A DNA stretch of 64,000 nucleotides from Ampelomyces quisqualis (lineage: Eukaryota > Ascomycota > Dothideomycetes > Pleosporales > Phaeosphaeriaceae). This document shows positions 22,983 through 33,751 of this stretch, in pieces. Below the pieces are notes generated by a model that saw only the letters and a program-made list of their open reading frames with translations, was not told where the DNA came from and searched no databases. The position numbers and the translations under genes were made by a program. Numbering within the stretch: the first letter of the stretch is position 1; the number at the start of each line of letters is the position of its first letter. The DNA lies in the NCBI GenBank assembly GCA_018398575.1, contig JAGTXZ010000024.1:1550001-1614000 (forward strand), written 5' to 3'.

Positions 22983-24725
22983 ATGGTCACAATCACAGGA
23001 ATTGAGACGAGGGATGTGCGGTTCCCGGTATGATGCTAATAATGCTGCCAGGAGATCGGGACCGAGGCTGATGCGTGCTGATAGACTTCCCTTGACAAGA
23101 CTGGTTCCGATGCGATGAATGCGGCGGGAGATTACTCCTCAGCATACTGCATTTTGCACACGGACTCTGAGTTCAAGGGTCATGGCATGGTAAGTGAAGT
23201 TTCTTTGTGGGGATACTTTTAGTGTGAGGCTAGATAGTCAGTGGCGGAAGCAGAAGGACCAAGTGTAGAAATGCTTGGAGGCATATGAATTGCTCGAAAA
23301 ATTGTCGATGCAGCGAAGGCATGGTGATCATGTCATCGAGTCTGGCATCTTGACGTGCTTAACCTACTAAAATTCATGCTGACTCGAAACTAGACCTTCA
23401 CAATCGGTCGTGGAAACGAGATTGTCTGCACAGCTATCGCTCACTTGGCGGACCGCATCAAAGGCCGCACTCTAGAATCATTGGTCGAGAACTGGGGCAA
23501 GACATGGCGCCATCTAGTCAACGACTCGCAACTCCGCTGGATTGGACCTGAGAAGGGTGTCATCCATCTCGCTCTCGGTGCCGTTGTCAATGCCATCTGG
23601 GACCTGTGGGCAAAAACACTCAACAAGCCGGTATGGAGGATTGTCGCAGACATGACGCCCCAGCAAATCGTTGACCTCATCGACTTCCGCTACATCACTG
23701 ATGCCATAACCCCCGAGGAAGCCCTTGACATTCTCACAAAGTCCGAAGCAGGCAAGAAAGAGCGTCTCCAAGAAGCTCTCGAGTCGCGCGCCGTGCCCGC
23801 ATACACCACTTCTGCAGGGTGGCTCGGCTACGGCGAAGAAAAAATGCGCGGACTTCTCAAAGAAACACTCGCAAAAGGCTACAGACATTTCAAGCTCAAG
23901 GTCGGCAGCGACCTCGCGCAAGACAAGCAGCGTCTCAGCATCGCCCGCGAGATCATTGGTTTTGACAAGGGAAACGTCCTCATGGTCGACGCAAACCAAG
24001 TCTGGAGCGTACCTGAGGCGATCGAATACATGAAAGAACTAGCCGAATTCAAGCCCTGGTTTATCGAAGAGCCCACGAGTCCAGACGACGGTACATTCCC
24101 CCTCCCCTTCATTGACCTTTCATCCTACTGAACCCGCACTCCATAGTCCTCGGCCACAAGGCCATCCGCGACGCTCTCCGACCATACTCCATCGGCGTTG
24201 CAACCGGCGAAATGTGTCAAAACCGCGTAATGTTCAAGCAATTCCTCGCCTCCGGAGCCATCGACATATGCCAGATCGACGCGTGTCGTCTCGGCGGCGT
24301 CAACGAAGTTATCGCGGTATTGCTCATGGCTGCCAAGTTCAACATCCCCATTGTACCGCACTCAGGAGGCGTGGGATTACCCGAGTACACGCAGCATTTG
24401 AGCACGATTGATTATGTGGTTGTGAGTGGGAAGAAGAGTGTTTTGGAGTATGTGGATCATTTGCATGAGCATTTTTGGAATCCGAGCGTCATCAAGGACG
24501 GGTGAGTACATGTTATCTTCCTTGCTTTGGGAATATTATCTGGAGGGAGAAGGGGTGCGGAATGTGTGCTGATCAATTTGCAGGTATTATGTTACACCCA
24601 AAGAGCCGGGATATAGTGTCGAAATGAAGCCGGCTAGCATGGAAAAATTCAGCTTCCCTGGCGCGGAGGGTGGGTGGTGGAAGAGCGATGAAGCAAGGCC
24701 GATTCTGGAGGGAGAGAAGATATAG
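22983..24725 (+). CDS. LGD1: L-galactonate dehydratase (enolase superfamily)
   Basis: Second step of the fungal D-galacturonate (pectin) catabolic pathway, dehydrating L-galactonate to 2-keto-3-deoxy-L-galactonate. Exons are 22983-23027, 23085-23189, 23394-24090, 24147-24501 and 24584-24725, giving 447 residues. Enolase-superfamily residues are visible: the KxK base (HFKLKVG), metal ligands in MVDANQVW, FIEEPTSPDD and ATGEMCQNR, then IDACRLGGVNE and the histidine of VPHSGGVGLPEYTQH. Sequence agreement with the fungal Lgd1 group is very close along the whole length as recalled, closer than to bacterial fuconate dehydratases. No other galacturonate-pathway gene lies in the window. Exon 3 follows an unusually long intron of about 200 nt. 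Confidence 0.92.
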
Positions 24726-25857
24726 ACTGAAGATGAATAGCTATGAGGGCAAAAGAACATCGATCTTGACAGTCGTCCTTCCCTGAACGCCGAGTTTCAA
24801 GAAGTAATCAAGATTGTAGCTCCTTTTGACAAAGTACGCTAATATCTTCATTTTCAACGCCGTTGCATCTCATCGACTGTTCCTTCCAACGTGTCGAATC
24901 ATGTCTCGCGGCGCAGATCATTCTTTGCGTGCAGTGAGTCGGTATTCTCAATGACCTCAATGTTCAATGGCGGGCTTCGCGTCTGCCCCAACATGAAGCA
25001 CGATGGACTCGATTTCAGACACCACAGAACAAGAAATCCACGCAGCCTTGTCGTGAAATCTCCAGAAGAACAAGAGAGCCGAAACGCGGCCTTGACTGAG
25101 CGTGTGCCGTTCTCGGTCGGGAAACATACATGCGTCCCGTTGTCGATTCTGGGTTCACACGGACGAAACATTGCCATTTCGTGGTCCTGGTTTTGTATTG
25201 GAAAGAATACCCAAGCCTTGATATGCTGGTCTAGACTCGATACTTTTGAAAATTGGCATAAAGGCGAGCATGAAGGTCGAACCTGTAACTTTTCAACCGG
25301 CTCATGGCTTGCTGTTGCTGCCCTGACTTTTGTGGAATAAATGACAATCAAGCCATAGGGTAAATGGCTTGGGGAGAAGTAAGTGTGGGATGATTCATAT
25401 ACTTGCAGGCATTTGTTTGTCTAGTGGCAATCTATCGTCAAGGGTGGTGGCACTGTGCAGCGTGCGACGGGAAGTGGTGCGAAAATGTCCAGAGTTTTCT
25501 AGTGGCCAGTAGCATGTATCTTCACGTGGTTATTGAGCTCATCTAAACAGATGGCAGTGGTCGTTATTCAGAAGCCGAGATGTTATACACATTTCTTTCA
25601 GGCAGTAACCAGTTCCCCGAATAACTTGCGCTTTGGCTGCTTTCACTTTGGTTCTCCGTTTGCTGTCAACTTGCTCACTGTCCACTTCGGGCGAGCTTGA
25701 CGGTTACTTGCCATTCTATCGTGATAGCACTTCGTAAGCTCTACGTGTTGTCTAAAATTACGAGCAAGCGCTCTACCTTGGGACAACCTCAACTCAAAAT
25801 ACTCGCCACGAGAGACACCTCTATCCTCTGAGAACCATACTTCGTAGACAAAACGAA
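24726..25857. other. Intergenic, no supported gene
   Basis: Two overlapping frames of about 150 codons (24891-25340 plus, 24899-25351 minus) mirror each other, start at non-ATG codons and have no domain. I do not call either one. The remainder is unremarkable. Confidence 0.45.
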
Positions 25858-26043
25858 ATGACCAAATCAGCTACACCAAGCACGACTCATAACTACACTC
25901 CATACCCCGGCGCCGACTCGATTCCTGATGCGGCATGGGTGTGTTGTGGGTGTAGGAAAAGATGGCTGACGAAAGAGCTCGGCAACATATGCGTTGGCTG
26001 TAGTCATACATATGCAGTGAGCTGCTGCGAGTTGGCTGGATAG
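25858..26043 (+). CDS. Small Cys-rich, zinc-ribbon-like hypothetical protein
   Basis: 61 residues from ATG 25858. The body reads AWVCCGCRKRWLTKELGNIC and then VGCSHTY, ending with CCELAG. The pattern W-x-C-C-x-C ... C-x2-C-x-H resembles the short zinc-binding proteins that are common in Pleosporales. The spacing of cysteine pairs suggests binding of one metal ion. The ORF is short, so it may be incomplete, with an unseen downstream exon, but codon use and the cysteine spacing favour a real gene. Confidence 0.45.
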   Translation: MTKSATPSTTHNYTPYPGADSIPDAAWVCCGCRKRWLTKELGNICVGCSHTYAVSCCELAG

Positions 26044-26294
26044 CGCGACACAATCAGAATGGCCGGAGAGGATGGGCATGAGGGTTGAGATAGGATTCAT
26101 ATTTTCGGCAATCTAGGGTATCATATGCTACGGCTCACTCAAGTAGCAGCTTATTGGAAGAGGTACGTATCGGAATGACATCCACTAAGTAAAAACACCA
26201 GCGCCATGCTCGGATCCCGTAGTCTCATCCATGAACGAAACAATTTCAGATGCTTCCTGCGCGCCCGATTCCAATGCCACGGTTACTATCGGTC

Positions 26295-27206
26295 TCAAGC
26301 AGTCCCCAAGTGCCATGGTAGCTTCGTCTGTTCGCCGGCCTCACTTTTCCAGACTCCCTTCTTGGGCCTCCACATGGCAAAGATCGGAGGTGGCGTCATT
26401 TCATGCGCACACTTCCGCCACTCGTCGCTGGCATCGATCCGCTCGTTATCGAAGGCAAGCTTGAGGAGAGATCGAAAGCCAAACTTCTCGTACAACGGCT
26501 TGCCCATAGTGGATGCTTCCATCCAGCATTCAAGATTTAAGCCATCCGCACGCGAGATACCCACATCCATGAGCAAAGAACCGACGCCGCGGAGGCGGTG
26601 CGAGGGGCGCACTGCTAGCCAATTGAGGGCTGCCACGGTGTCAGCGTCGTAGCTATTGTACAAGATACACGATCTTGAGCCAGCGTTACACGGAGTGATG
26701 TGTCGGCGATAGTCAAGGGTTGCCATGCTTTACTTACCACAATGAGGTCGCGTCATCCAGCTCGCTCGTGGCTGATAGACCTGGTTCAAGATCGACTCGC
26801 AAAAGTCTCGACATTCTCCCGCCGGCCACCAAGGCGCTGTCAGATTAGGCACTCCCGCAGCAAACAAGTTGCGCTCAGAGATCACCCACTGTGCACATCC
26901 GACTTTCTGTCCGCTCACTGTATCCAAGGCATAATACCAATGGCTGGAGGGATCGGCTTGGTGTTGGCTCCAAAACCGTTCTTTTGATTCCATGATGGCG
27001 GCCTCTCGGTGCGCTTCTGTGTAGCCAAGGACCGGAAAGAAGAGTTGCACAAATGGTTCATAGGGTTTGTAGTTGGCCGCCCAAATTACTTCTAGCATAT
27101 CATCCAGCTCTTGTTTTGTATTTGCTTCCTTGATGACATATCGATTTTCCTTGGATACGCTCATCTTCACCGCGGCTGGCAGTTTCTCGACAGTGATAGA
27201 AGCCAT
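26295..27206 (-). CDS. GNAT-family N-acetyltransferase
   Basis: Predicted acyl-CoA-dependent N-acetyltransferase of unknown substrate. Exons are 26734-27206 and 26295-26652, giving 276 residues. The start MASITVEKLP at 27206 precedes an N-terminal region with FVQLFFPVLGYTEAHREAAI, and HWYYALDTVSGQKVGCAQW is the beta-strand pair of the fold. After the 81-nt intron comes ALNWLAVRPSHRLRGVGSLL, whose R-x-x-G-x-G is the acetyl-CoA pyrophosphate loop (motif A), and then PLYEKFGFRS. The donor GTAAAG was picked over GTAAGT six bases away because it alone keeps frame. It is divergent from the UstYa-like gene 690 bases away. Confidence 0.85.
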
Positions 27207-27895
27207 TTTGGAGCGATATCGGCCGGTGATAACCAAAGCCCCTGACAACTTGAGGCGTCTCTTTCTTGCAGCGGCGTCGGAGATATAAAGAAGGACTGTA
27301 ATTGGGGGCGTCTTCTGGTAAACGCCCACATGGTCCCGTTTCCGACCTTAGTCGACCACCCTCCCGAATAGGAAGGACCCTACCGCTACAATCTTGGCAT
27401 GTCACACGCACCAGTTTTCTTCAGCTCAATCATGGGCGATAAACCCCTCATGGTTTTTCCGCCGGCCTGGGTTGCACGATGTCACACCTGAGCTATAATA
27501 CTTGCGCATACGACCTTCCTTGCTGGATCAGGAGATAGGCGAACCGAGGCTCAGTGATGAGGCGGCACGGGTGTCGATGAGGATGGTTGGTGTTGGCGAG
27601 GCGAAAGAGTACGACACCTTCACTCGCAGGTCCGAGCTCGGAGCGCGCGAACACGGCGCGCTTGCTTGTCTGGGGTAATGGCTATGTGGCGACATGGCCA
27701 TGGAGACGGCATGCAATGTTGGGTCGCACAGGACCGGGATCCGTTGGCGCCAACAGGTGCATTCTCCCACTGTACCATGCTGAACACGCAAAATGAGCTG
27801 TCAATACCAAGAACAACATCCTCTAGCTAGAGACTTCTGGACCTGGTCAAAGTAGGTCGCTGCTGGCAGGTTTAGCTTCAGCAGAACGCTCCAGC
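27207..27895. promoter_or_regulatory. Divergent promoter region of the GNAT and UstYa-like genes
   Basis: About 690 bases between divergent starts. No coding feature is seen. The short frames on both strands are compositional. Confidence 0.4.
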
Positions 27896-28817
27896 ATGGA
27901 AGGCCCACCAAGATATCAGCCGTTAAGCCGAGATGAAGAGGAAGATGTACTCGCGCAGCTTGAAGAGAAGGACGGAACAGCATGGAACGCGAACGACACC
28001 GAAATCATACCGACAAACACGCGAAGCTTCATTTTCTACATGTCCATCATCCTACTATCCCTCTCGGCCAATGTGCTCCTGGTGATGGACAATGCAAGGT
28101 TGAGAATTGTGCGAGACAGCGTCAAGACCAAGTTCAGCGGTCTTACGTTCAATACTCCAACCCCATACCATTCTGTGACGGAATACTGGAGTCCGAATGC
28201 TACCGATGTCGAAATGGAAACAGCGTGGGACGCCATCGATACCGGCGCTATGGCTATCGCACTTCATGACCAATATGTGAGGAGGATCGGCCTGCCACCC
28301 ACAACACGCTTCCCTTGGGATACTGAAAGAAGCGTATATTATCTCAAGGGTCTTCACGATCTACATTGCTTGGTATGTTGTGCTAATTGTAATCAAAGAG
28401 GTGTTGCTGAGTCTGCTATAGAAGCTCATTCGCAAAGCCATCGTGTCTAAGCACCATAGTAGAGAACAACAGTTCAATCTCCACCACATCTACCACTGCT
28501 TAGATGGTCTGCGACAAGACATTATGTGCATGGCAGATGATACACCCATGTCAGCGCCCACAAGGCATCATGTCGGAGATGGCCAAGTTCGGCAATGCCG
28601 CAATTGGAATCACATGATAGACTGGGCCATGGAACCTGAACGCCACGCCTGCTATCAATGGGACGACTATCGGGAAGCTACCAATACGCTGGAACTATTC
28701 GGTCATTGCCCGCCCGAGTCGCCTTACCGAGACTTTCAAGAGGCTTATTTTCAGTATCACGGTCACAAGGACCCGTACGAGGTCCAGGAGGGTGCAGAAC
28801 CAATTGTCGTATTTTGA
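27896..28817 (+). CDS. UstYa/DUF3328-family oxidase-like protein
   Basis: Member of the fungal UstYa-like family, whose characterised members oxidise or cyclise secondary-metabolite intermediates, including ribosomal peptides. Exons are 27896-28372 and 28422-28817, giving 290 residues. A cytosolic acidic N-terminus is followed by one membrane anchor (SFIFYMSIILLSLSANVLLV). Both family HxxHC motifs are intact: HDLHC before the intron and HHIYHC in HHIYHCLDGLRQDIMC. The C-terminus has the usual HCxxW-like region (NHMIDWAME, HACYQWDDYRE). No peptide precursor with repeats and no backbone synthase lies nearby, so its substrate cannot be inferred. Confidence 0.88.
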
Positions 28818-29414
28818 TTGAAACCGTGCCACACATTGAAGGCTGGCCTTTTGAGTTGAGTTTATTGTTTGAGAAATGTTGAGGATTTGAAGATCTTGAT
28901 TGGTGTTTTGGGCCGTCAGAGTTACACGGCAATCAAGTCCAGCATTATCATATAACAATCGCACGCTGAGCCACGAGCCGTGATTGCATGGAAGCTGAAA
29001 AGTTCATCCACTTATCCACTGTCACCCTATACGTGTCATTGGCAGTGGTCAGTATGCGGAACGCTACTTGAGGGCTTTGCGACCCGCGATCCGCGGTTCT
29101 CGCGGTGTAACATTCGCCCCGATCCCCACGAGAACGAACCCAGAATCGCCATTATGTAGGCCGCAATAGGACCATGACCTAGCATAGGTATGAGACGCGG
29201 AACGCCCGAAATTAGCCATATGTGCGAACGAGGCGGTGTATCATGTTCTTGCATATATGATATGAAAAGAGTGGCGACGTGAGTCTCAATCCGTCATACG
29301 TGAACGCGTTTCCCTTCGAAAATACCAAATTCAAGGTGAGAATGTATCAAGTTTGCACCATACGCTATATGTCTAACACGATAATAGCACCACATCTTGC
29401 AGCACAAGCGCAAC
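28818..29414. other. Intergenic region before the small secreted protein
   Basis: No gene is seen. It contains the UstYa-like 3' region and the leader of the next small gene. Confidence 0.45.
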
Positions 29415-29657
29415 ATGCAGCCGTCAATCTCTCTTCTTTCGCTGCTTGCATGCGCTGCAAGCGTTCTCGCAGCTCCAACCCCTTCGCAGCTCGCCGCCCG
29501 TGGCGTACCGAACATTCACGAAGTCATTCGCAATCCTGCACCGATTGACCATCAGTGCGATGGCAACGACCTGGCTGGCGTCAAGTTGGAGACGTGCGAT
29601 ACTGCATCGGTCGTGCCCGTTGTGGGGAGTTTAGTACCAGTCAAAATAAACGTCTAA
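29415..29657 (+). CDS. Small secreted protein, 80 residues
   Basis: ATG at 29415. The N-terminus, MQPSISLLSLLACAASVLA, is a clear signal peptide with an ALA-type cleavage site before APTPSQL. The mature part of about 60 residues has two cysteines (HQCDGND, LETCDTA) that could form one disulphide, and ends SLVPVKINV. The family is not recognised. Small size and secretion fit an effector-like or self-recognition role, but that is inference. There is no tandem repeat with Lys-Arg sites, so it does not look like a typical UstY-type peptide precursor. Confidence 0.6.
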   Translation: MQPSISLLSLLACAASVLAAPTPSQLAARGVPNIHEVIRNPAPIDHQCDGNDLAGVKLETCDTASVVPVVGSLVPVKINV

Positions 29658-30649
29658 GAAAACTCCTCCCGCCGCTCATCATCCGCGAACGCTACGCCTT
29701 TGTCGTCACGTGTTGGTGGATTCATGGTGTTGCTGTATCAAGGTCATGGGTCATGGATTAAGCGAACCGGCCTGGCAAAGTTTTTGATAGCCTAGCAACT
29801 AAATTCTATCAATTCACCAAACATGACAGACTCAAGCTGCTGAGTCGCTGACTTTGCGGTGTGTTTGCACATGTCTTTTCATCGGATTGTAATCTCGGCG
29901 CCATGGCCTTTGCACGCTGTGTGTGAGCAGTGAGCACCAAATGACCACGGCAGGCCTCAACTGTTGAGATGATCCAATGCTCGCTTACAGGCTTTACCAT
30001 GGGGTGTGTTGGCAAATGTTTCACTGCTGCTGCAAGTCGCCGTCTCCTGATAGCTATGGTCGTACAGTACCAAGTTCTTACGGTCACACAGGCGCGAATG
30101 TTATCCCTGGCTGAGGAGCAACCAGGAGGTTTCCCAATGAGCTAGCAGAAGCGATCGACAGAGGCTGGGCTTTAGCTGTATCGTTTGTCGAAGACTGCTA
30201 GTTTATGTACCAGCAACTACCAATGTCGGTCCGTTCGAAATCGCGTTGGCAGAGGTTACACAGCCATGTCCACTTTGGGTAATTGCCTTGTTGGTATTAA
30301 TCGGACGTCCTTGCATGCATCAGTCTTCGCGTCTGCACAACAGTGTACAACGGGTGCGGTTCGGTGATCGCTCCCTCGCTGCCACTGGCACCCGTTCTCC
30401 TGGATGTCTTGGTTGTGAATCCAGGGCGGATACCGACAGCGCTCGTGTCGTTTTCCCAGACTACTGGCGACATCTGTGGTACGCCATGCGCCTTCAGCTG
30501 GCGTCGTTTGCAACGTCGTCCCGTACGATCATTTCACTGTTTGCTGTGCGTTTGGCTTTCTATCGCTGCGACAGCTTGTTCGCGTTAACAACGAACTAAT
30601 AGTACCTCCTAATCCAAGTTCGAAGTGATTCACTTCACCCAACGATGCG
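29658..30649. other. Intergenic region upstream of the PTH11-like gene
   Basis: About 1 kb with no supported gene. Frames of 60-117 codons begin at non-ATG codons or lack features. The 3' end contains a minimal upstream reading frame, listed separately. Confidence 0.45.
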
Positions 30650-30653
30650 ATGA
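30645..30653 (+). promoter_or_regulatory. Two-codon upstream ORF overlapping the main start (ATGCGATGA)
   Basis: The upstream frame ATG-CGA-TGA ends inside the main start: its stop codon shares the sequence ATGA with the ATG at 30650. Translation of the receptor-like protein would need leaky scanning or re-initiation. Whether the upstream ATG is within the mRNA leader is not known from sequence alone. Confidence 0.45.
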
Positions 30654-32154
30654 CGGTACTGCCTACTTTTGCTTTGGTTCCGCGACAGCCGGGATCGAAG
30701 GATAATTTCGGGCCATACGTCAACGTTGTCACTTGGATACTCTTGATCACATCCACATTGGCCGTGCTTACGAGGCTGATCACGAAGCGGGCGCTACGGC
30801 GCAGGATTGATGTTGACGACGCCTTTGTTATTGCAGCTCTGGTATGCATCATATCGGGCTTGCATCAATCGCTGCTTCTAATTGCTGACGAGTATGATCG
30901 ATAGCTTGTAAGCATAGGATCAGGCGCATCGGTAAGCGTGCAGGCAGCCAATGGGCTTGGGCAGCACATTTCTGCCTTGACAGACAACCAGATCGTGACT
31001 TATCAGAAGGTATGTGTATCGATACTTCTTTTAATGTTGTAATCACTGACTTTGACAAAGGCGGAGTATGCGAACAAGCTACTTTATATTGCGACGCTGG
31101 TGTTTGCGAAGTTGTCAATCATTTCACTTCTTATGATCTTGACCGCATCAGACCTGCATCGCAACCTCGGCATCGGCTTGACTGGTATCATTGCCCTATG
31201 GGGCTTTATTTCAGAGTTCGTTGCTGCCTTCCAATGTGGCAGCTCGGAACCATGGCGATTCATTAGTCCTGACCAGCCCTGTCTCAATATGGTATGCACC
31301 AGCTCAACTCCACATCCCCGTACAATGCTCATTATTCTGAAGACATCCTTCTGGCTCAGTATGGGGGTCTTCAATATCCTCACTGACCTCGCGCTCATAC
31401 TCTTCCCGATGCATGTGATCGTCACCTTGCAGATGAGTTTAGGCAAGAAAATCACCATTTTAGTTTTCTTCGGCGCAAGATCAGTGTGAGCTTCTCTCGC
31501 TCTTTCTCCTCTCTGCATCATCTGACAACACGAAGCGACATTATTGCTACAGCCATTCAGACGGCCTATCTCTACGGCTTCTCGTCATCCAATCCCACTC
31601 AAGACCTTTGGAAGTGGACTCTCGTCACCCAAATCATCGAATGCGTTACGATCCTCACATCGTGCGTTCCGTATCTTCGACCCCTCCTCGAATCTTTGCC
31701 ATCGGGTCTCTATGCCTCTGACGAGCTGCGTCGACGCGGAACACCCTCGGAGCTTGGCTACTCTCGTAACAAAAGCGGCTCATATCAACTGAGTGGCTCA
31801 TACCGCAACACAAGATCGGCCCATGGCGAAAAGCAGAGCCAAACAAGAAGCCAGACAAGAAAGTCTCAAAATGAGACCGGCATCAAGCGGTTCCTGCCCA
31901 TGCTCTCCCAAGAAAGTACCACGCACACGAATTCTGCATCAGGGCTGCCGGGCGGCCCTCGGCGACCAGACGGCGAGACGGGCGTGAAGATCGTGGCGCT
32001 GAAACGGACTGAGGCCGAGGACAAGAGGTGGGAGACGGACAGTACAGGATCTCACTCTAAGATTCTGAAGACGACCGTTGTCAGTGCAGAGTGGGAAGAA
32101 GCAGAGAGAGCAAGCATGGACATGGCCGAGGACAATATCGAGGTTGTAAAGTAG
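30650..32154 (+). CDS. PTH11-like rhodopsin-domain integral membrane protein
   Basis: Putative seven-transmembrane receptor-like protein of the large fungal rhodopsin-domain (SAT4/PTH11-related) family. Exons are 30650-30841, 30905-31009, 31061-31291, 31343-31485 and 31536-32154, giving 429 residues. Membrane segments are evident: VVTWILLITSTLAVLTRL, DDAFVIAALLVSIGSG, LLYIATLVFAKLSIISLLMI, IGLTGIIALWGFISEFVAAF and FNILTDLALILFPMHVIV. The family signature DVDDAFVIAA and the conserved W-x-F after the CGS segment are present. A long Ser/Arg-rich cytosolic tail follows. No CFEM domain is present. The splice at 31485 was set by frame. Confidence 0.88.
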
Positions 32155-33751
32155 CTTGACATCAAGTCTAAACCAAGAATTCAACAGTCAATAACCCAAC
32201 GCATCTCAAGCCGAACTTGTACCTTGTACCTTCGCTCTCTATCGGAGCATCTTGCTCATCTTCAGGACACCGCGTGATGCTGTAGCAAAACTGCGCTGCA
32301 TTTGCACGAATGGTTGGCCTAGGCAGTTACTTCCCAGCAACACTCGCGGCATACTCAGAAGCTGCGAGAGGCACTTGCTACGCTCAACAAGACCTGTGTA
32401 CTTCTTGGAGCATCTGTACGCCCTCTAGCTTGCGCTAGGATATACACTAGGAACAATCCAGAGGGGTAAAGTCGAGGCCATCGCCGCGTAGGCTGGTTTT
32501 GAGGTGTAAGACTAAGAAAGCTGAAACCACGAATGCGCGGATTCAGTGCGCAAACGTGGACGGACAAACAGTGATTGACTAGATGGCTGACGCAGAATGA
32601 TGGAGGTGGCGGTTACGGACATAGACACTAAGGGATAAAAAGCTATAGAGCCGAGTTGCACCCGCGGAGCGGCAGCCTGAGCGCGCTACATCCGCAGCGA
32701 AGCCAGCACCTGCACCCAACTAACCAACTCCAAGCCGCGCTACGATTGCGACACCACAACAGCTATCGTGACCACGCTCTGGAAAGCCGTTGAACCGTCG
32801 CCGCGGAGAGGAGTTCCACGTGGGCAGATTCCGTCTAGTGTCTCACGGCATCAAACGATCTTCCTCCCCTTCATTCTATCCTCCAACCACCGCAGCCTTC
32901 AAGTTCCCGTCCTGGACTGTACGACGGTCGAGCTGCAGGGAGGCCTCAGCTCCTGCTAACATTGGTATGACAGCCGTTGTGGTAGCCACCTCGACATGCT
33001 CTTTTGTTCTACTGTGTACTACGCTATGCTGCCATGGACCGCCGTACGACGTCCGGTGGAATTGGCCTTGAGACCTCCTCGTCATCACCCCTCTGGGGAG
33101 TGTGCTCCGTAATCGTTCTGGGCGCACAGACTTTGAAGTCAAAGCCACGGACGCCCTCGTGGAAGCAAAGAGACGCCGCCCAGCCCGACACGCAGAGTCT
33201 AGAGACGGCACTGGTCGTCCACGCGAGGCTTGCCGGAAGATTGTTTGGCTCACGCTTGACACCTGGAAGACATGCCAGCAAGGGATCCGCGCCGATGCAT
33301 GCCACTGTCTTTTGCAGCAGTCGGCAGCGCGCTTGTGTCACGCCGACTGCGAATCAGCGCTGAGCCTCGCGCGCTACCCTGGGCCCACGAATGCCGTGCG
33401 ATATGTAGAGATCCGCCGTCACTGTGAGAAGCCTACAATTGCCTCAGTTGTGCAGCTCCGGACTAGCGCTTGCCCTTCTCAATGCACCTTTGCGGTGCCG
33501 AGCGCCCACTTCTTGTCCGCTCTTACCTGTCGTCTTTGCCGGCGCACATGGCTCAGGTTACCTGGGAAAGGGATAAATATCGAGATTGACTTGCATTGCA
33601 TGTGTCCTGTATCACGGTCCCCGTACCCCTATCGTCTCATACTTCCCAATCCGCCATCTTGCTGCTTGTCTCCAGAACGTCACCACATCGGCTGGGTGTC
33701 CATACCACAAAGCACCACATCTCCTGGACTAGGAGACCTCTTCATAGTAAA
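32155..33751. other. Long intergenic region
   Basis: About 1.6 kb. Several mutually exclusive frames of 60-260 codons exist at 32790-33896 but start at non-ATG codons, are Arg/Ser-rich and have no domain or splice logic, so I do not call a gene. The last part is the permease promoter. Confidence 0.4.

Noticed and set aside
24891..25351. Pair of opposing 150-codon frames
   Set aside because: Both start at non-ATG codons, mirror each other and show no domain or splice partner.
32790..33751. Overlapping 90-260-codon frames before the permease
   Set aside because: Arg/Ser-rich, mutually exclusive and without ATG starts. The longest overlaps the permease first exon in another frame.
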